In this document: piece by piece, positions 41,939 through 53,068 of the stretch
Layout of the letters: each line of letters begins with the position of its first letter
Numbering within the stretch: position 1 is the stretch's first letter
NCBI GenBank assembly: GCA_946223075.1
Contig: CAMILZ010000003.1
Location: 44,716 to 108,715 of the forward strand
Direction of reading: 5' to 3'
Length of the DNA stretch: 64,000 bases
DNA from: an uncultured Dermabacteraceae bacterium
Lineage (GTDB): Bacteria > Actinomycetota > Actinomycetes > Actinomycetales > Dermabacteraceae
Position numbers and translations under genes: made by a program
The notes under the pieces: model-generated
The model's input: only the letters and a program-made list of their open reading frames with translations
The model's database searches: none
What the model was told of the DNA's origin: nothing

Positions 41939-42726
41939 GCCTGAAGAACTTCCTTCTCCTCGAAGGCACGCTCGAAGGAGCGAGCACCGGGACAGCGTTC
42001 TCGATCGGTGGGGACGAGGGCCACCACGGGGCTCGCGTCATGCGCTTGCGCTCGGGTGAGCGCATCCTCGTGACCGACGCGAGCGGGCACCAGGCGGAGG
42101 CCTCGGTCGTGAACGTGTCGAAATCGGGTTTTGACATCGAGCTCAGTGAAACACCGAGTTCCCAGGCAGAGCCTTCGACTCGGCTCGTGCTCGTGCAGGC
42201 CCTCGCCAAGGGCGGTCGAGATGAATCGGCGATTGAGATGGCGACCGAACTTGGCGTGGATCGCGTCGTTCCGTGGCAAGCGGGTCGCAGCGTCGTGCAG
42301 TGGAAGGGAGCGAAGGAAAAAAAGGGGCTCGAGAAGTGGCGAGCACGAATCATTGCCGCGGTCAAGCAATCGCGGCGCGCACGAATCCCCGAGCTGGAAG
42401 GCGCCGTGACGAGCACGGAGCTCGCGTTGCTCATCGAGCGCGCGGTTGCCGAAGGCGCCACGGTTCTTGCCCTCCACGAAAGTGCGACCTCAGGGCTCGG
42501 CCCCATTATTCGTGACCTCTGCGCGCGCGGCTCGATCGACGAGGCGATGCCAAAGACCGTGTGGGTCATCGTGGGCCCCGAAGGCGGCATCACCGACGAC
42601 GAGATCGCCCGGTTCGCCGCCGCCGGAGCAACGCCGATCCTGCTCGGCGCCGAGATTTTGCGCGCCTCGAGCGCGGGTCCCGCAGCACTCGCTGCGCTGT
42701 GCTCCGTAATCGGCCGATGGCAATAG
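41935..42726 (+). CDS. rsmE: 16S rRNA (uracil-1498-N3)-methyltransferase RsmE
   Basis: SPOUT-class methyltransferase of 263 residues modifying U1498 of 16S rRNA. The N-terminal PUA-like part (HHGARVMRLRSGERILVTDASGHQAEA) is followed by LVLVQALAKGGRDESAIEMATELGVDRVVPWQAGRSV, the RsmE signature, and the C-terminal knot with VIVGPEGGITDDEIARFAAAGATPILLGAEILRASSAGPAAL. The GTG start overlaps dnaJ (GTGA), so it is coupled to the heat-shock operon, an order conserved in many actinobacteria. Confidence 0.94.
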   Translation: MSLKNFLLLEGTLEGASTGTAFSIGGDEGHHGARVMRLRSGERILVTDASGHQAEASVVNVSKSGFDIELSETPSSQAEPSTRLVLVQALAKGGRDESAIEMATELGVDRVVPWQAGRSVVQWKGAKEKKGLEKWRARIIAAVKQSRRARIPELEGAVTSTELALLIERAVAEGATVLALHESATSGLGPIIRDLCARGSIDEAMPKTVWVIVGPEGGITDDEIARFAAAGATPILLGAEILRASSAGPAALAALCSVIGRWQ

Positions 42727-42806
42727 CCCGCATTTGATGATTCCTGTGGACTCAGTCGCCCACCCGCAAGCGTCGGACCCCACACGTGCGCACACCGACC
42801 GCCCAC

Positions 42807-42812
42807 TAGACT
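42807..42812 (+). promoter_or_regulatory. candidate -10 element before the HIT gene
   Basis: TAGACT 37 bases before the ATG at 42850; the leader carries GAGGAG. It may start an internal transcript for HIT-phoH-ybeY-CBS-era. Confidence 0.4.
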
Positions 42813-42849
42813 GGTGGGGCCAGCGCGCACATGCCCCGAGGAGGAGCCG

Positions 42850-43200
42850 ATGACCACCACCGACCCGAACTGTATTTTCTGCAAGATTGTTGCCGGCGAG
42901 ATCCCGTCGACCAAGGTCTACGAGGATGCTGACGTCGTGTGTTTCAAGGACCTCGAGCCGAAAGCACCCGTGCACGTGCTCGCCGTGCCCAAGGAGCACT
43001 ACGCCAACATCGTGGAACTGTCCGCCAACAAGGACCTGCTCGCTGCGGTCGTCAAGGCCGCGGGCGCCGTTGCGAAGGAACAGGCCCAGGGGGAGTTCCG
43101 CTTCATTTTCAACACCGGTGAAAGCGCTGGCCAAAGCGTTTTCCATGTGCACGGACACATTCTCGCCGGTACGCCTCAGTCTGAAGGAGACCTCTTCTAA
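42850..43200 (+). CDS. HIT family nucleotide-binding hydrolase
   Basis: A 116-residue histidine-triad protein of the HinT type, which hydrolyses AMP-conjugates such as adenosine phosphoramidates. It contains CIFCKIVAGEIPSTKVYEDADVVCFKDLEPKAPVHVLAVPKEHY and the catalytic triad HVHGH near the end. Two Cys pairs (CIFC) at the N-terminus may bind zinc. GAGGAG is four bases before the ATG; the frame is also open a little further upstream (42814). phoH begins two bases after the stop. Confidence 0.93.
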   Translation: MTTTDPNCIFCKIVAGEIPSTKVYEDADVVCFKDLEPKAPVHVLAVPKEHYANIVELSANKDLLAAVVKAAGAVAKEQAQGEFRFIFNTGESAGQSVFHVHGHILAGTPQSEGDLF

Positions 43201-43202
43201 CC

Positions 43203-44210
43203 GTGCAGGAGACTACCGAAATTCTCGAGCGCTACGTCGCGATCCCCGACCACTTGCGCCCCGTCGCCGTCCTCGGCGCGAACGACCAGGCCCTTAACGT
43301 CATCGAAAAAATCATGCCGGACATCGACGTGTCGATGCGCGGGCACCAGATCACGTTGCGCGGACCGGAAGGCTCGCTCGATCGCGCAGCCGCAATCATG
43401 AACTCCCTCATTGAAATCGCCGCGAGTGGCGAAACCGTGACGGGTGAGGCAGTCCACCGCGCGGCGGAACTCTACGGCGATGATCGACGCCGGGATCAGC
43501 ACGTGTCGAAGATCCTCAGCCAGTCCGTGCTCTCGTCCCGGGGCCGCACGATTCGCCCGAAGACCGTTGGCCAAAAGGAATACGTGGACGCGATCGACGA
43601 GAACACCATCGTGTTTGGCATCGGCCCCGCGGGCACCGGCAAAACATACCTCGCCGTCGCGAAAGCCGTGCGGGCTCTGCTCGATAAGCAGATCAACCGC
43701 ATCATTCTCACCCGCCCCGCGGTCGAAGCGGGGGAGAGGCTCGGCTTCCTCCCGGGCACGCTCAACGAGAAGATCGACCCGTACCTGCGCCCGCTTTACG
43801 ATGCCCTCCACGACATGCTCGATCCCGAGTCGATTCCGCGCCTCATGGGCGCCGGAACCATCGAGGTTGCTCCGCTCGCCTACATGCGCGGGCGCACCCT
43901 CAATGACGCCTTCATCATCCTCGACGAAGCCCAAAACACGACCGCCGAGCAAATGAAGATGTTCCTCACGCGCCTCGGCTTCAACTCGACAATGGTGATC
44001 ACCGGAGACGCGACCCAGGTTGACCTCCCCGGCGGAACAAAGAGCGGTCTCAAGGTTGTTGAGCGGATTCTCGGCAACGTTGACGACATCGCCTTTTGCC
44101 ACTTGAGCTCGAAGGACGTTGTGCGCCATCGACTCGTGAGCGACATCGTTGATGCGTACGCGCGCTGGGACCTTTCCGAATTCTCACCGAAGAAGAAGGG
44201 GAAGCGATGA
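43203..44210 (+). CDS. phoH: PhoH-like ATPase
   Basis: A 335-residue cytoplasmic P-loop ATPase of the PhoH/YbeZ family, linked to RNA metabolism and usually next to ybeY. A KH-like N-terminal part ([27 protein letters not shown]) precedes Walker [17 protein letters not shown] and Walker [25 protein letters not shown], with [15 protein letters not shown] as the sensor region. The start is GTG two bases after the HIT stop, with GAAGGAG twelve bases upstream. It overlaps ybeY by four bases. Confidence 0.94.
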   Translation: MQETTEILERYVAIPDHLRPVAVLGANDQALNVIEKIMPDIDVSMRGHQITLRGPEGSLDRAAAIMNSLIEIAASGETVTGEAVHRAAELYGDDRRRDQHVSKILSQSVLSSRGRTIRPKTVGQKEYVDAIDENTIVFGIGPAGTGKTYLAVAKAVRALLDKQINRIILTRPAVEAGERLGFLPGTLNEKIDPYLRPLYDALHDMLDPESIPRLMGAGTIEVAPLAYMRGRTLNDAFIILDEAQNTTAEQMKMFLTRLGFNSTMVITGDATQVDLPGGTKSGLKVVERILGNVDDIAFCHLSSKDVVRHRLVSDIVDAYARWDLSEFSPKKKGKR

Positions 44211-44701
44211 GTATCGAAGTCAACAATGAAACGACCGCAAAGGTCGACGCTCGAGAATTTGTGGACCTCGCGCGGTACGTTTTCGACGCGATGTTCCTGC
44301 ACCCCGCAACGGAACTTTCCATCACATTCCTGGACGAAGACGCGATGAGCGAACTCCATGAGGAATGGATGGACCTCGGGGGCCCCACCGACGTCATGAG
44401 CTTCCCCATGGATGAGCTACGTGAGGGACGCGAAGGCCAGCTTGCGCCCGAAGGGCTCCTGGGCGACATCGTCATGTGTCCTTCCGTTGCCGCGCAGCAA
44501 GCACGCATCGCCGGGCACAGCACGGAAGAAGAGATGCTCCTTCTGCTCACGCACGGCATTCTTCACTTGCTCGGCTACGATCACGTGGAGCCGGAAGACG
44601 AGCGCGTGATGTTTACGCTCCAGCGAAAACTACTCCTCACGTTCCTCGCGGGGCGAGGAGCACGCGTGGGCATTTCTGATACGGGAGGGTCGGCCGCGTG
44701 A
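44207..44701 (+). CDS. ybeY: endoribonuclease YbeY
   Basis: Single-strand RNase of 164 residues needed for 16S rRNA 3'-end maturation and ribosome quality control. The zinc motif [11 protein letters not shown] is complete, preceded by [13 protein letters not shown] and [14 protein letters not shown]. The ATG overlaps the phoH stop (ATGA), and the end overlaps the CBS gene start (GTGA), so phoH-ybeY-CBS is a coupled unit. Confidence 0.94.
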   Translation: MSIEVNNETTAKVDAREFVDLARYVFDAMFLHPATELSITFLDEDAMSELHEEWMDLGGPTDVMSFPMDELREGREGQLAPEGLLGDIVMCPSVAAQQARIAGHSTEEEMLLLLTHGILHLLGYDHVEPEDERVMFTLQRKLLLTFLAGRGARVGISDTGGSAA

Positions 44702-45999
44702 GCACCATTGCCATTCTCATTCCCCTCGCGATCATCGCGATCATCCTCGCGGTGTGCTTCTCGGCTGCGGATGAAGCCCTCAGCACGCTCTCGCGCCACA
44801 GCATCGAGCGTTACTTCGAGGACGAAGAAAAGAAGCGTGATCGCATCCTCACGATGCATGACGACACCCACACGACGTTCGCGACGATCGCGCTCGGGCG
44901 TGTGCTCGCCGAAGCGACGTACGCGGTCCTGATTACGGCGTGCATGTTTGAGAGCCTCGACGGGATCTGGCTCCCGCTGCTCCTCGCCATCACCGTGACC
45001 TTCCTCGTGTCCTTCATAGGCGCCTCAGTGTCTCCGCGTACCCTCGGGCGACGCGCCCCCGAGAAGACGATCTCTTTCCTCGCACCGCTCGTGCGTTTCG
45101 CACGCATCGTGCTCGCGGTGCCTTCGAAGGTACTCATTCACATCTCGAATGCCTTCACCCCCGGCGGCAAAGTCGCTGGCGGCCCCTTCGCCACGGAAGA
45201 GGAGCTTCGCCACTTCGTGGATCGCGCCAGCGAAACCGAAGCGCTCGAGGACGATGAGCGCGACATGATCAAAGGCGTGTTTGACCTTGACGACACGATG
45301 ATCCGCGAGGTCATGGTGCCGCGCACCGACATGGTGACGATCGATGCCGACGCGACCGCAAACAAGGCGATGCGCCTCTTCGTGCGCTCGGGCTACAGCC
45401 GCATCCCCGTGATTGGAGAAGAAGGCGTTGACGACCTCCAAGGCATGCTCTACTTCAAAGACGTCATGCGCGCGATTCACTCGCCATGGAATCCCGGCGG
45501 CGACAGGCTCGTGACCGAGATTATGAGGCCCGTAAAGTTCTACCCCGAGTTCCTCACCGCGGACCGCGTCATGGAGGACATGCGCACCTCGCGCGTCCAC
45601 GTAGGTATTCCCGTCGACGAATACGGCGGCGTGGCGGGCATCGTGACGATCGAGGACATCCTCGAAGAGATCGTCGGCGAAATTGCCGATGAGCACGACC
45701 GCCGCGAGCAGGAAGCCGAAAGGATTTCCGAAGGCGAATATCGCGTGTCCTCGCGCATGTCGATTGTGGAAGTCGGTGAGCTCTTCGACCTCGAGATCGA
45801 AGATGAAGACGTGGACACGATCGGGGGACTCCTTTCGAAGACCATCGGTCGAGTGCCGATCATCGGTGCAGAGGGTGACGCGCACGGGATTCACATGGAA
45901 GCCGATCGCACGAGCGGGCGGCGCAAGCAAGTCTCGGCGATCCTCGTAAGCCGCACGCCGCGCGATGCTGCGGTCGAGGCTGGCGAGAGCGACGACTAG
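44698..45999 (+). CDS. hemolysin-like membrane protein with CNNM, CBS pair and CorC/HlyC domains
   Basis: A 433-residue membrane protein of the CNNM/CorC family associated with divalent cation (Mg2+/Co2+) efflux or its control. Residues ~1-150 contain about four hydrophobic segments (DUF21/CNNM). A CBS pair follows ([36 protein letters not shown] ... [50 protein letters not shown]), then the CorC/HlyC domain ending near [20 protein letters not shown]. The name hemolysin is historical. It lies between ybeY and era as in most Actinomycetota. Confidence 0.9.
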   Translation: MSTIAILIPLAIIAIILAVCFSAADEALSTLSRHSIERYFEDEEKKRDRILTMHDDTHTTFATIALGRVLAEATYAVLITACMFESLDGIWLPLLLAITVTFLVSFIGASVSPRTLGRRAPEKTISFLAPLVRFARIVLAVPSKVLIHISNAFTPGGKVAGGPFATEEELRHFVDRASETEALEDDERDMIKGVFDLDDTMIREVMVPRTDMVTIDADATANKAMRLFVRSGYSRIPVIGEEGVDDLQGMLYFKDVMRAIHSPWNPGGDRLVTEIMRPVKFYPEFLTADRVMEDMRTSRVHVGIPVDEYGGVAGIVTIEDILEEIVGEIADEHDRREQEAERISEGEYRVSSRMSIVEVGELFDLEIEDEDVDTIGGLLSKTIGRVPIIGAEGDAHGIHMEADRTSGRRKQVSAILVSRTPRDAAVEAGESDD

Positions 46000-46009
46000 G
46001 AGAGCAAGA

Positions 46010-46948
46010 GTGGGAGCTCAGCATCGAAGCGGATTTGTCGCGCTCGTGGGCCGGCCCAATGTGGGGAAGTCGACCCTTACGAACGCCATGGTGGGTGACA
46101 AGGTCGCCATCACGAGTTCGAAACCTCAAACGACGAGGCGCGCGATCCGCGGAATCGTGAGCCGTGAAAACGACCAGATCATCATCGTCGATACCCCGGG
46201 AGTGCACCGGCCTCGCACGCTCCTTGGTAAGCGTCTCAATGATCTCGTGCGCGAAACCCTCGCCGAAGTCGATGTCGTGGGATTTTGCCTTCCCGCCGAC
46301 CAGAAAATTGGGCCCGGCGACCGTTTTATTGCCGAAGACCTTCGACAATTGCGTGGCAACCGTCGGACTCCCGCGATCGTGGCGATCGTGACGAAAGCCG
46401 ATCTCGTGAGTCGCGATGAGCTGGCCGCGCACCTCATGGAAGTTGAGCAGTTTGCCAAGGCTGAGGACATCGTTCCCATCTCCGCGCGCGAGGGTGAACA
46501 GATCGATGTGCTCATGGATGTGATCGCGTCGCACCTTCCCGAGGGGCCCGCGCTCTATCCCGATGACCAGCTCACCGAGGAGAGCGTGAGCGACCGGATC
46601 GCCGAGCTCGTGCGCGAGGCTGCCCTCGAGGGGGTGCGCGATGAGCTTCCGCATTCGCTCGCGGTCGTGGTGGAGGAAATCGTCGAGGAATCGCTCGATG
46701 GGGATCCGTTCGCCGAAGTGGCTCCGGGAGAGGGACGGCTCGTCGTGCGCGTGTCTCTCTTCGTGGAGCGTGATTCGCAAAAGGGCATCGTGATTGGCAA
46801 GGGCGGCAAACGCCTCAAGCAGGTCGGCACGAGGGCGCGCCGCGGCATCCGTGATCTCATGGGCCGCCCGGTTCATCTCGACATCCGCGTGAAGGTCGCG
46901 AAGGATTGGCAGCGCGATCCCAAGCAGCTCGGCCGCCTGGGCTTCTAG
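46010..46948 (+). CDS. era: GTPase Era
   Basis: Ribosome assembly GTPase of 312 residues that binds the 16S rRNA 3' end. The G domain shows GRPNVGKSTLTNAMVG, TTRRAIRGI, DTPGVHRPR and TKAD; the KH domain at the C-terminus shows VRVSLFVERDSQKGIVIGKGGKRLKQVGTRARRGI. The GTG at 46010, with AGGAGAG six bases before it, is taken as the start; an upstream in-frame start at 45965 would overlap the CBS gene. One dispersed oligomer copy lies in its coding sequence at 46358. Confidence 0.95.
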   Translation: MGAQHRSGFVALVGRPNVGKSTLTNAMVGDKVAITSSKPQTTRRAIRGIVSRENDQIIIVDTPGVHRPRTLLGKRLNDLVRETLAEVDVVGFCLPADQKIGPGDRFIAEDLRQLRGNRRTPAIVAIVTKADLVSRDELAAHLMEVEQFAKAEDIVPISAREGEQIDVLMDVIASHLPEGPALYPDDQLTEESVSDRIAELVREAALEGVRDELPHSLAVVVEEIVEESLDGDPFAEVAPGEGRLVVRVSLFVERDSQKGIVIGKGGKRLKQVGTRARRGIRDLMGRPVHLDIRVKVAKDWQRDPKQLGRLGF

Positions 46949-46978
46949 AATTTTGGGCGTTTTCGTCTCACAGTTTGA

Positions 46979-48838
<1,860 letters not shown>

Positions 48839-48853
48839 GAGGTTTCCGGGCAC

Positions 48854-49624
48854 GTGGCCTCGAGGCTTTACCGTGATGACGCGATCGTTCTTCGCACCCA
48901 GGACCTGGGCGAGGCCGATCGTATCGTCACGCTGTATTCGAAAAACCACGGAAAGATTCGTGCCGTGGCAAAGGGTGTACGAAAGACGTCCTCGCGTTTC
49001 GGTGCACGACTCGAGCCTTTTCAGCGCGTCGACGTGCAGTGCCACCGCGGTCGCTCGCTCGACACCGTCTCGCAGGTCGTCACGATTACGGCCTATGCCG
49101 AACAGATCGCGGGGGATTACGCGCGCTACACCGCCGCTGCGGCCATGGGTGAGGCCGTTGATCGCCTCACGAACGAAGGGTTTGACCCCACGAGCGCGCA
49201 TTACATGATGCTCGTGGGTGCGCTTCACGCGCTCGTCAATTCTGGTCATCCACCCGTGCTCATTCTCGATGCGTTTCTTTTGCGCACGATCGCGATGGCG
49301 GGCTGGAGGCCGGAGCTTCGGCGTTGCGCAGTGTGCGGAGCCGAAGGCCCCCACCAGGCGTTCGATGTGAGCCAAGGCGGGGTCGTGTGTCGCGACTGCC
49401 GTCGGCCCGGCGCCATTGCTGCTCGCCCGAGCGTGACCGAGCACATGATCTTTCTGCTTGCGGGCGATTGGGACGAAGCGCTCGCAACCGACCCCGCCGC
49501 GCAAGGGGAGGCAGGAAGGCTCATCGCGCGCATTCTCTCCTATCACGTGGAGCGGCCCCTCGCTGCCCTAGACTTGGTGGACCGATCCATTGAAAGCGCC
49601 CTCGCGCTGAAGGAGCACGCGTGA
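48854..49624 (+). CDS. recO: DNA repair protein RecO
   Basis: A 256-residue recombination mediator that loads RecA with RecR/RecF and anneals single strands. The N-terminal OB fold reads [50 protein letters not shown], and a C-terminal zinc knuckle CAVCGAEG ... CRDC is present. GTG start; AGGAGG overlaps the leuA stop 11 bases upstream. The stop overlaps uppS by four bases. Confidence 0.93.
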   Translation: MASRLYRDDAIVLRTQDLGEADRIVTLYSKNHGKIRAVAKGVRKTSSRFGARLEPFQRVDVQCHRGRSLDTVSQVVTITAYAEQIAGDYARYTAAAAMGEAVDRLTNEGFDPTSAHYMMLVGALHALVNSGHPPVLILDAFLLRTIAMAGWRPELRRCAVCGAEGPHQAFDVSQGGVVCRDCRRPGAIAARPSVTEHMIFLLAGDWDEALATDPAAQGEAGRLIARILSYHVERPLAALDLVDRSIESALALKEHA

Positions 49625-50421
49625 CATCCACCTATGTGAAGCCGCCCGAGCATCCCTCGGGAGAAACCGCCCCGAATCTCGACAATCGCTTTATCCCGAA
49701 GCACGTTGCGGTTGTTATGGACGGCAATGGCCGCTGGGCAAATCAGCGCGGTCTTCCGCGAACCGAGGGCCACGCCGCGGGTGAGGCGGCACTACTCGAC
49801 GTTGTCGCGGGTGCGATCCAGGCGGGCATCACCCACCTGAGTGCCTACGCCTTCTCGACCGAAAACTGGTCGCGGTCGCCAAGCGAAGTGCGCTTCCTCA
49901 TGGGGTTTTCGCGCAGCGTCCTTCGTCGCCAGCGTGACACGCTCAATTCGTGGGGCGTGCGCGTTAAGTGGATCGGTCAATCCAGGCGCCTGTGGCCAAG
50001 CGTGATTAAGGAACTGCGCGAGGCTGAAGAACTGACGAAAAACAACACGGGCCTCACGCTCTACATGTGCGTGAACTACGGGGGGCAGGCGGAACTCGCG
50101 GATGCGGTTCGCGAGATCGCCGCGAAGGTTAAGAGCGGCAAGCTCTCGCCCTCGCGCGTGAGTGAAAAGACCATTCAGGCGCACCTCTACGACCCGGACA
50201 TGCCCGACGTTGACCTTTTCATCCGCACGTCGGGTGAGCAGCGCACGTCCAACTTTCTCCTGTGGGAGGCGGCGTACGCTGAGATGCTTTTCGTTCCCGA
50301 GCTGTGGCCCGATGTCGATAGGCGAACGCTGTGGCGCGCGATCCTCGACTACGCGAAGCGCGACCGCCGATTCGGCGGTGCGGTGGACAAGGTCGCGAGC
50401 TCGCCAGAGAAGGGCGCGTAG
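49621..50421 (+). CDS. uppS: isoprenyl transferase (cis-polyprenyl diphosphate synthase)
   Basis: Makes the long-chain polyprenyl diphosphate carrier for cell-wall lipids. The 266 residues carry [28 protein letters not shown] (catalytic Asp and pyrophosphate loop), [22 protein letters not shown], and [39 protein letters not shown]. The gene is coupled to recO by a four-base overlap, a common actinobacterial order. The chain length made cannot be told from the sequence. Confidence 0.94.
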   Translation: MTSTYVKPPEHPSGETAPNLDNRFIPKHVAVVMDGNGRWANQRGLPRTEGHAAGEAALLDVVAGAIQAGITHLSAYAFSTENWSRSPSEVRFLMGFSRSVLRRQRDTLNSWGVRVKWIGQSRRLWPSVIKELREAEELTKNNTGLTLYMCVNYGGQAELADAVREIAAKVKSGKLSPSRVSEKTIQAHLYDPDMPDVDLFIRTSGEQRTSNFLLWEAAYAEMLFVPELWPDVDRRTLWRAILDYAKRDRRFGGAVDKVASSPEKGA

Positions 50422-50427
50422 AGCGGT

Positions 50428-50991
50428 TTAGTTCTCGCCATCGCCCTCGTCTGCGGGTTCATTCGGTAGCAGGGGTGCCCGCTCGCCCGTCACATCTCGC
50501 TCGTGGGCGAGTTCGCGCGTGGCGCGGTTTCGTTCAGCGCGTTTGCGAAGAATGTGAAACGTGAGGAGTCCGACGGCTGCCACGGCAATCGCCGCTGCCA
50601 CGTAGGGATTGGTGATCGCCACCTCCCACCACAGGGCGAAGGCGGCAAGACCCACGGTTGCGTAGATGACTGCCCACGCGAATCCACCGACGATGAGCGC
50701 GGGGATGTACCGCGTGAGCGGCATGCGGGTGACGCCTGCCGCGAGATTCGCGGCTGTTTGGAAACCCACGGTGAGGAAGCTCAGCGCGACGATCGGCGCA
50801 CCCCACCTATTGACCTTGTCGGCAGCGCTTTCCACGCGAGGGCTCGTGAGAATCGCGTGAAACCTACCCCGGTCGGCGAGCCTGTACGCGAGGCGCCCCA
50901 GAAGGTAGGTGCCACCCGCACGGCAATAGATCACAACGAGGAGGAAGGCGACCGCGGGGACGAGAGGGAGGGAGTTGATCCAATCAAGCAT
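50428..50991 (-). CDS. DedA/VTT-like small membrane protein
   Basis: A 187-residue membrane protein with three or four hydrophobic helices and a charged C-terminal tail of ~45 residues. The stretch ALSFLTVGFQTAANLAAGVTRMPLTRYIPALIVGGFAWAVIYATVGL resembles the DedA/VTT (SNARE-associated) fold, a lipid-flippase-related family, but the N-terminal half is short. It converges on uppS with six bases between the stops. Its start is close to the zur terminator, so it has its own promoter. Function is unproven. Confidence 0.6.
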   Translation of the reverse strand: MLDWINSLPLVPAVAFLLVVIYCRAGGTYLLGRLAYRLADRGRFHAILTSPRVESAADKVNRWGAPIVALSFLTVGFQTAANLAAGVTRMPLTRYIPALIVGGFAWAVIYATVGLAAFALWWEVAITNPYVAAAIAVAAVGLLTFHILRKRAERNRATRELAHERDVTGERAPLLPNEPADEGDGEN

Positions 50992-50994
50992 TCG

Positions 50995-51020
50995 AAAAAG
51001 CCGAGCCTACTTCGACTCGG
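50995..51020 (-). terminator. probable terminator of the znu-zur operon
   Basis: On the minus strand CCGAG and CTCGG flank a ten-base loop and are followed by CTTTTTC. The hairpin overlaps the zur stop codon region. The stem is short. Confidence 0.5.
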
Positions 51021-51423
51021 AGGCCTTCGAGCAGTCGGGGCACAGACCAAAAATTTCCATCGTGTGCTCGATTTCGGTAAACCCATTCTCGTGGGCGATC
51101 TTGTTCGCCCACTCCTCAAGCTCGGGAGGAAGAAACTCGATCGTTTTGCCGCACGCGCGGCACACGAGGTGATGGTGATGCGAGTCCGTTGTGCACTGGC
51201 GATAGATCGCCTCTCCGGAATCGGTGATGATGACATCCACGAGACCGGCATCAACGAGGGGCTGCATGTTGCGGTACACGGTCGCGAGGCCCACTGACTC
51301 ACCGTCGGCCCTCAAGAGATCGTGAAGCTGCTGCGCCGTCATGAAATCTTCAGCCGATTCGAGCGCACGCAAAATTGCTGTGCGCTGCTTTGTGGTGCGG
51401 AGTGGTTTCGCCACGTCAATCAC
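51007..51423 (-). CDS. zur: Fur family regulator, probably zinc uptake regulator Zur
   Basis: A 138-residue metalloregulator. The winged helix reads RTTKQRTAILRALESAEDFMTAQQLHDLLRADGESVGLATVYRNMQPLVDAGLVDV; the dimer/metal part has SHHHHLVCRACGKTIEF and CPDC, the structural zinc Cys4 site, plus the regulatory His cluster. It is the last gene of the znuA-znuC-znuB-zur run and overlaps znuB by four bases, so zinc, not iron, is the likely signal. A Zur-box-like sequence lies at the znuA start. Confidence 0.9.
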   Translation of the reverse strand: MIDVAKPLRTTKQRTAILRALESAEDFMTAQQLHDLLRADGESVGLATVYRNMQPLVDAGLVDVIITDSGEAIYRQCTTDSHHHHLVCRACGKTIEFLPPELEEWANKIAHENGFTEIEHTMEIFGLCPDCSKASESK

Positions 51424-52289
51424 GTGCCCTTCGGTTCATGGGAAACTCGCGCGCGACCAAGAAATGTTTGCGCGAGAACTCCCAGGATATAGAACCCGAT
51501 CGCGATCAGCACGATCACGCCGCCAGGCGGAAGATCGACGTAGACGGTGAGAAGCAATCCGGCGACGGCACACACGACACCGAGGAGCATGCTCACGCGC
51601 ATGGTGCGAGCAAAGCCGCGCACCACCTGCTGCGAGGCGGCGACGGGAACGATCATGAGTGCGGAAACCATGAGCGCGCCCACGATTCGCATCGCAAGCG
51701 TGACGGTCAGCGCTGCCATGATCGCGATGAGCACATTCACGGCTCGCACGGGCAGGCCAATCGCGCGTGCGTGCTCTTCGTCGCTAGTGACAGCGAACAG
51801 GAGAGGGCGTGCCCCCACGCCAATCACGAGAATCGCGAGGGCGAGCGCGAGAGCCACCCATAGATCGGAGTGCGTCACTGTCGCAAGCGAACCGAAGAGG
51901 TACGCCATGAGGCTCTGCGAGGTGCCGCCCGCGAGCTGGATGATCACGACGCCGCCGGCGATACCGCCATAAAAGAGAATCGCGAGGGCGGTGTCCCTGC
52001 TCGTGTGGCCCACTTCGCGAACGTACTCGATGAGCACCGCACCGATCACACTTGCGAGAAGCGCGCCGGGAATCGCGAGAGCATCGCTACTGGAGAGCTG
52101 AAAGATTGAGCCTGCGAGCCAGCCGAACGCAACACCCGTGAGCGCGACGTGTCCGAGCCCGTCGCCGAGCAGCGAGAGGCGTTTTTGCACGAGATACGTC
52201 CCAACCACGGGCGCGGTGAGGCCCACGAGAACCGCGATGATGAGCGGGTAGCGGACGATCGGGGAGAGGAGAAGGTCGAGAGGGCTCAC
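51420..52289 (-). CDS. znuB: zinc/manganese ABC transporter permease
   Basis: A 289-residue membrane permease of the ABC-3 family with eight or so helices. LLLSPIVRYPLIIAVLVGLTAPVVGTYLVQKRLSLLGDGLGHVALTGVAFGW and LIAIMAALTVTLAMRIVGALMVSALMIVPVAASQQV are typical of ZnuB/MntB. It pairs with the ATPase and binding protein encoded immediately upstream, with four-base overlaps on both sides. Confidence 0.93.
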   Translation of the reverse strand: MSPLDLLLSPIVRYPLIIAVLVGLTAPVVGTYLVQKRLSLLGDGLGHVALTGVAFGWLAGSIFQLSSSDALAIPGALLASVIGAVLIEYVREVGHTSRDTALAILFYGGIAGGVVIIQLAGGTSQSLMAYLFGSLATVTHSDLWVALALALAILVIGVGARPLLFAVTSDEEHARAIGLPVRAVNVLIAIMAALTVTLAMRIVGALMVSALMIVPVAASQQVVRGFARTMRVSMLLGVVCAVAGLLLTVYVDLPPGGVIVLIAIGFYILGVLAQTFLGRARVSHEPKGT

Positions 52290-53068
52290 GGGTGAATCTC
52301 ATTCCCTAGGCACTGGTCGATGGTCTCGTTCACGTGGTGTTTTCCGTCTTCGCTCTCGCTCGCTGACGCGTGCGGATCGTCGTGCGGGAGCGGGCCGTCG
52401 TGCACGATATGCCCCTCGTTCATAACGATCGCCCTCGTAATGAGGTCGCGCAGCGGATCAAGATCATGCAGCACCACGACGACGGTCGTCCCCGTCTCGT
52501 GCAGCTTCGCGATAAGACCGGAGATATTCTCCTGGGTTGCGGCGTCGACCCCCGTGAACGGCTCGTCGAGCACGAGAATTCGCGGCTCGCGCACGAGAGC
52601 GCGGGCAATCATGACGCGCTGACGCTGACCGCCCGACATTTCCGTCACCGCGCGACCCGAGAGATCGCCGAGCCCCACGAAATCGAGGGCGCGTTCAACT
52701 TTCTGTTTCGACGCTTTCGCGAAAAGGCGCTTGCTCGTGAGCAGGCCGCTCGCTGCCGTTTCGTAGGCGCTCGCTGCAATGTTGCCGCTAAACGCGGCCA
52801 TCTGCGGAACGTATCCAATGGCGTCGTGCACGCCGCGAGTTGTCGAGGCGCGCCCGAGAATCTGAGCGCTTCCACTCGCGAGGGGGAGCACCCCGATCAT
52901 CGCTTTGAGCAAGGTCGATTTCCCCGAGCCGTTTGGCCCGAGAATCGCGACAACCTCGCCCTCGTTGATACGGGCGGTGACGTCTTTAAGTACGACGGAA
53001 CCGCCGCGCACAAGGTTCACATGGCGAACCTCAAACGCGGCGGCGTCGTGAGTAGTAGCGGTGCTCAC
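52286..53068 (-). CDS. znuC: zinc/manganese ABC transporter ATP-binding protein
   Basis: A 260-residue ABC ATPase. Walker A is GPNGSGKSTLLKAMIG, the Q-loop reads YVPQ, the signature is MSGGQRQRVMIARALV, Walker B is ILVLDEPFTGVD, and the H-loop is VVVVLHDL. It energises the znuB permease. The C-terminal ~40 residues are acidic/His-containing (HDDPHASASESEDGKHHVNE). Confidence 0.94.
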   Translation of the reverse strand: MSTATTHDAAAFEVRHVNLVRGGSVVLKDVTARINEGEVVAILGPNGSGKSTLLKAMIGVLPLASGSAQILGRASTTRGVHDAIGYVPQMAAFSGNIAASAYETAASGLLTSKRLFAKASKQKVERALDFVGLGDLSGRAVTEMSGGQRQRVMIARALVREPRILVLDEPFTGVDAATQENISGLIAKLHETGTTVVVVLHDLDPLRDLITRAIVMNEGHIVHDGPLPHDDPHASASESEDGKHHVNETIDQCLGNEIHP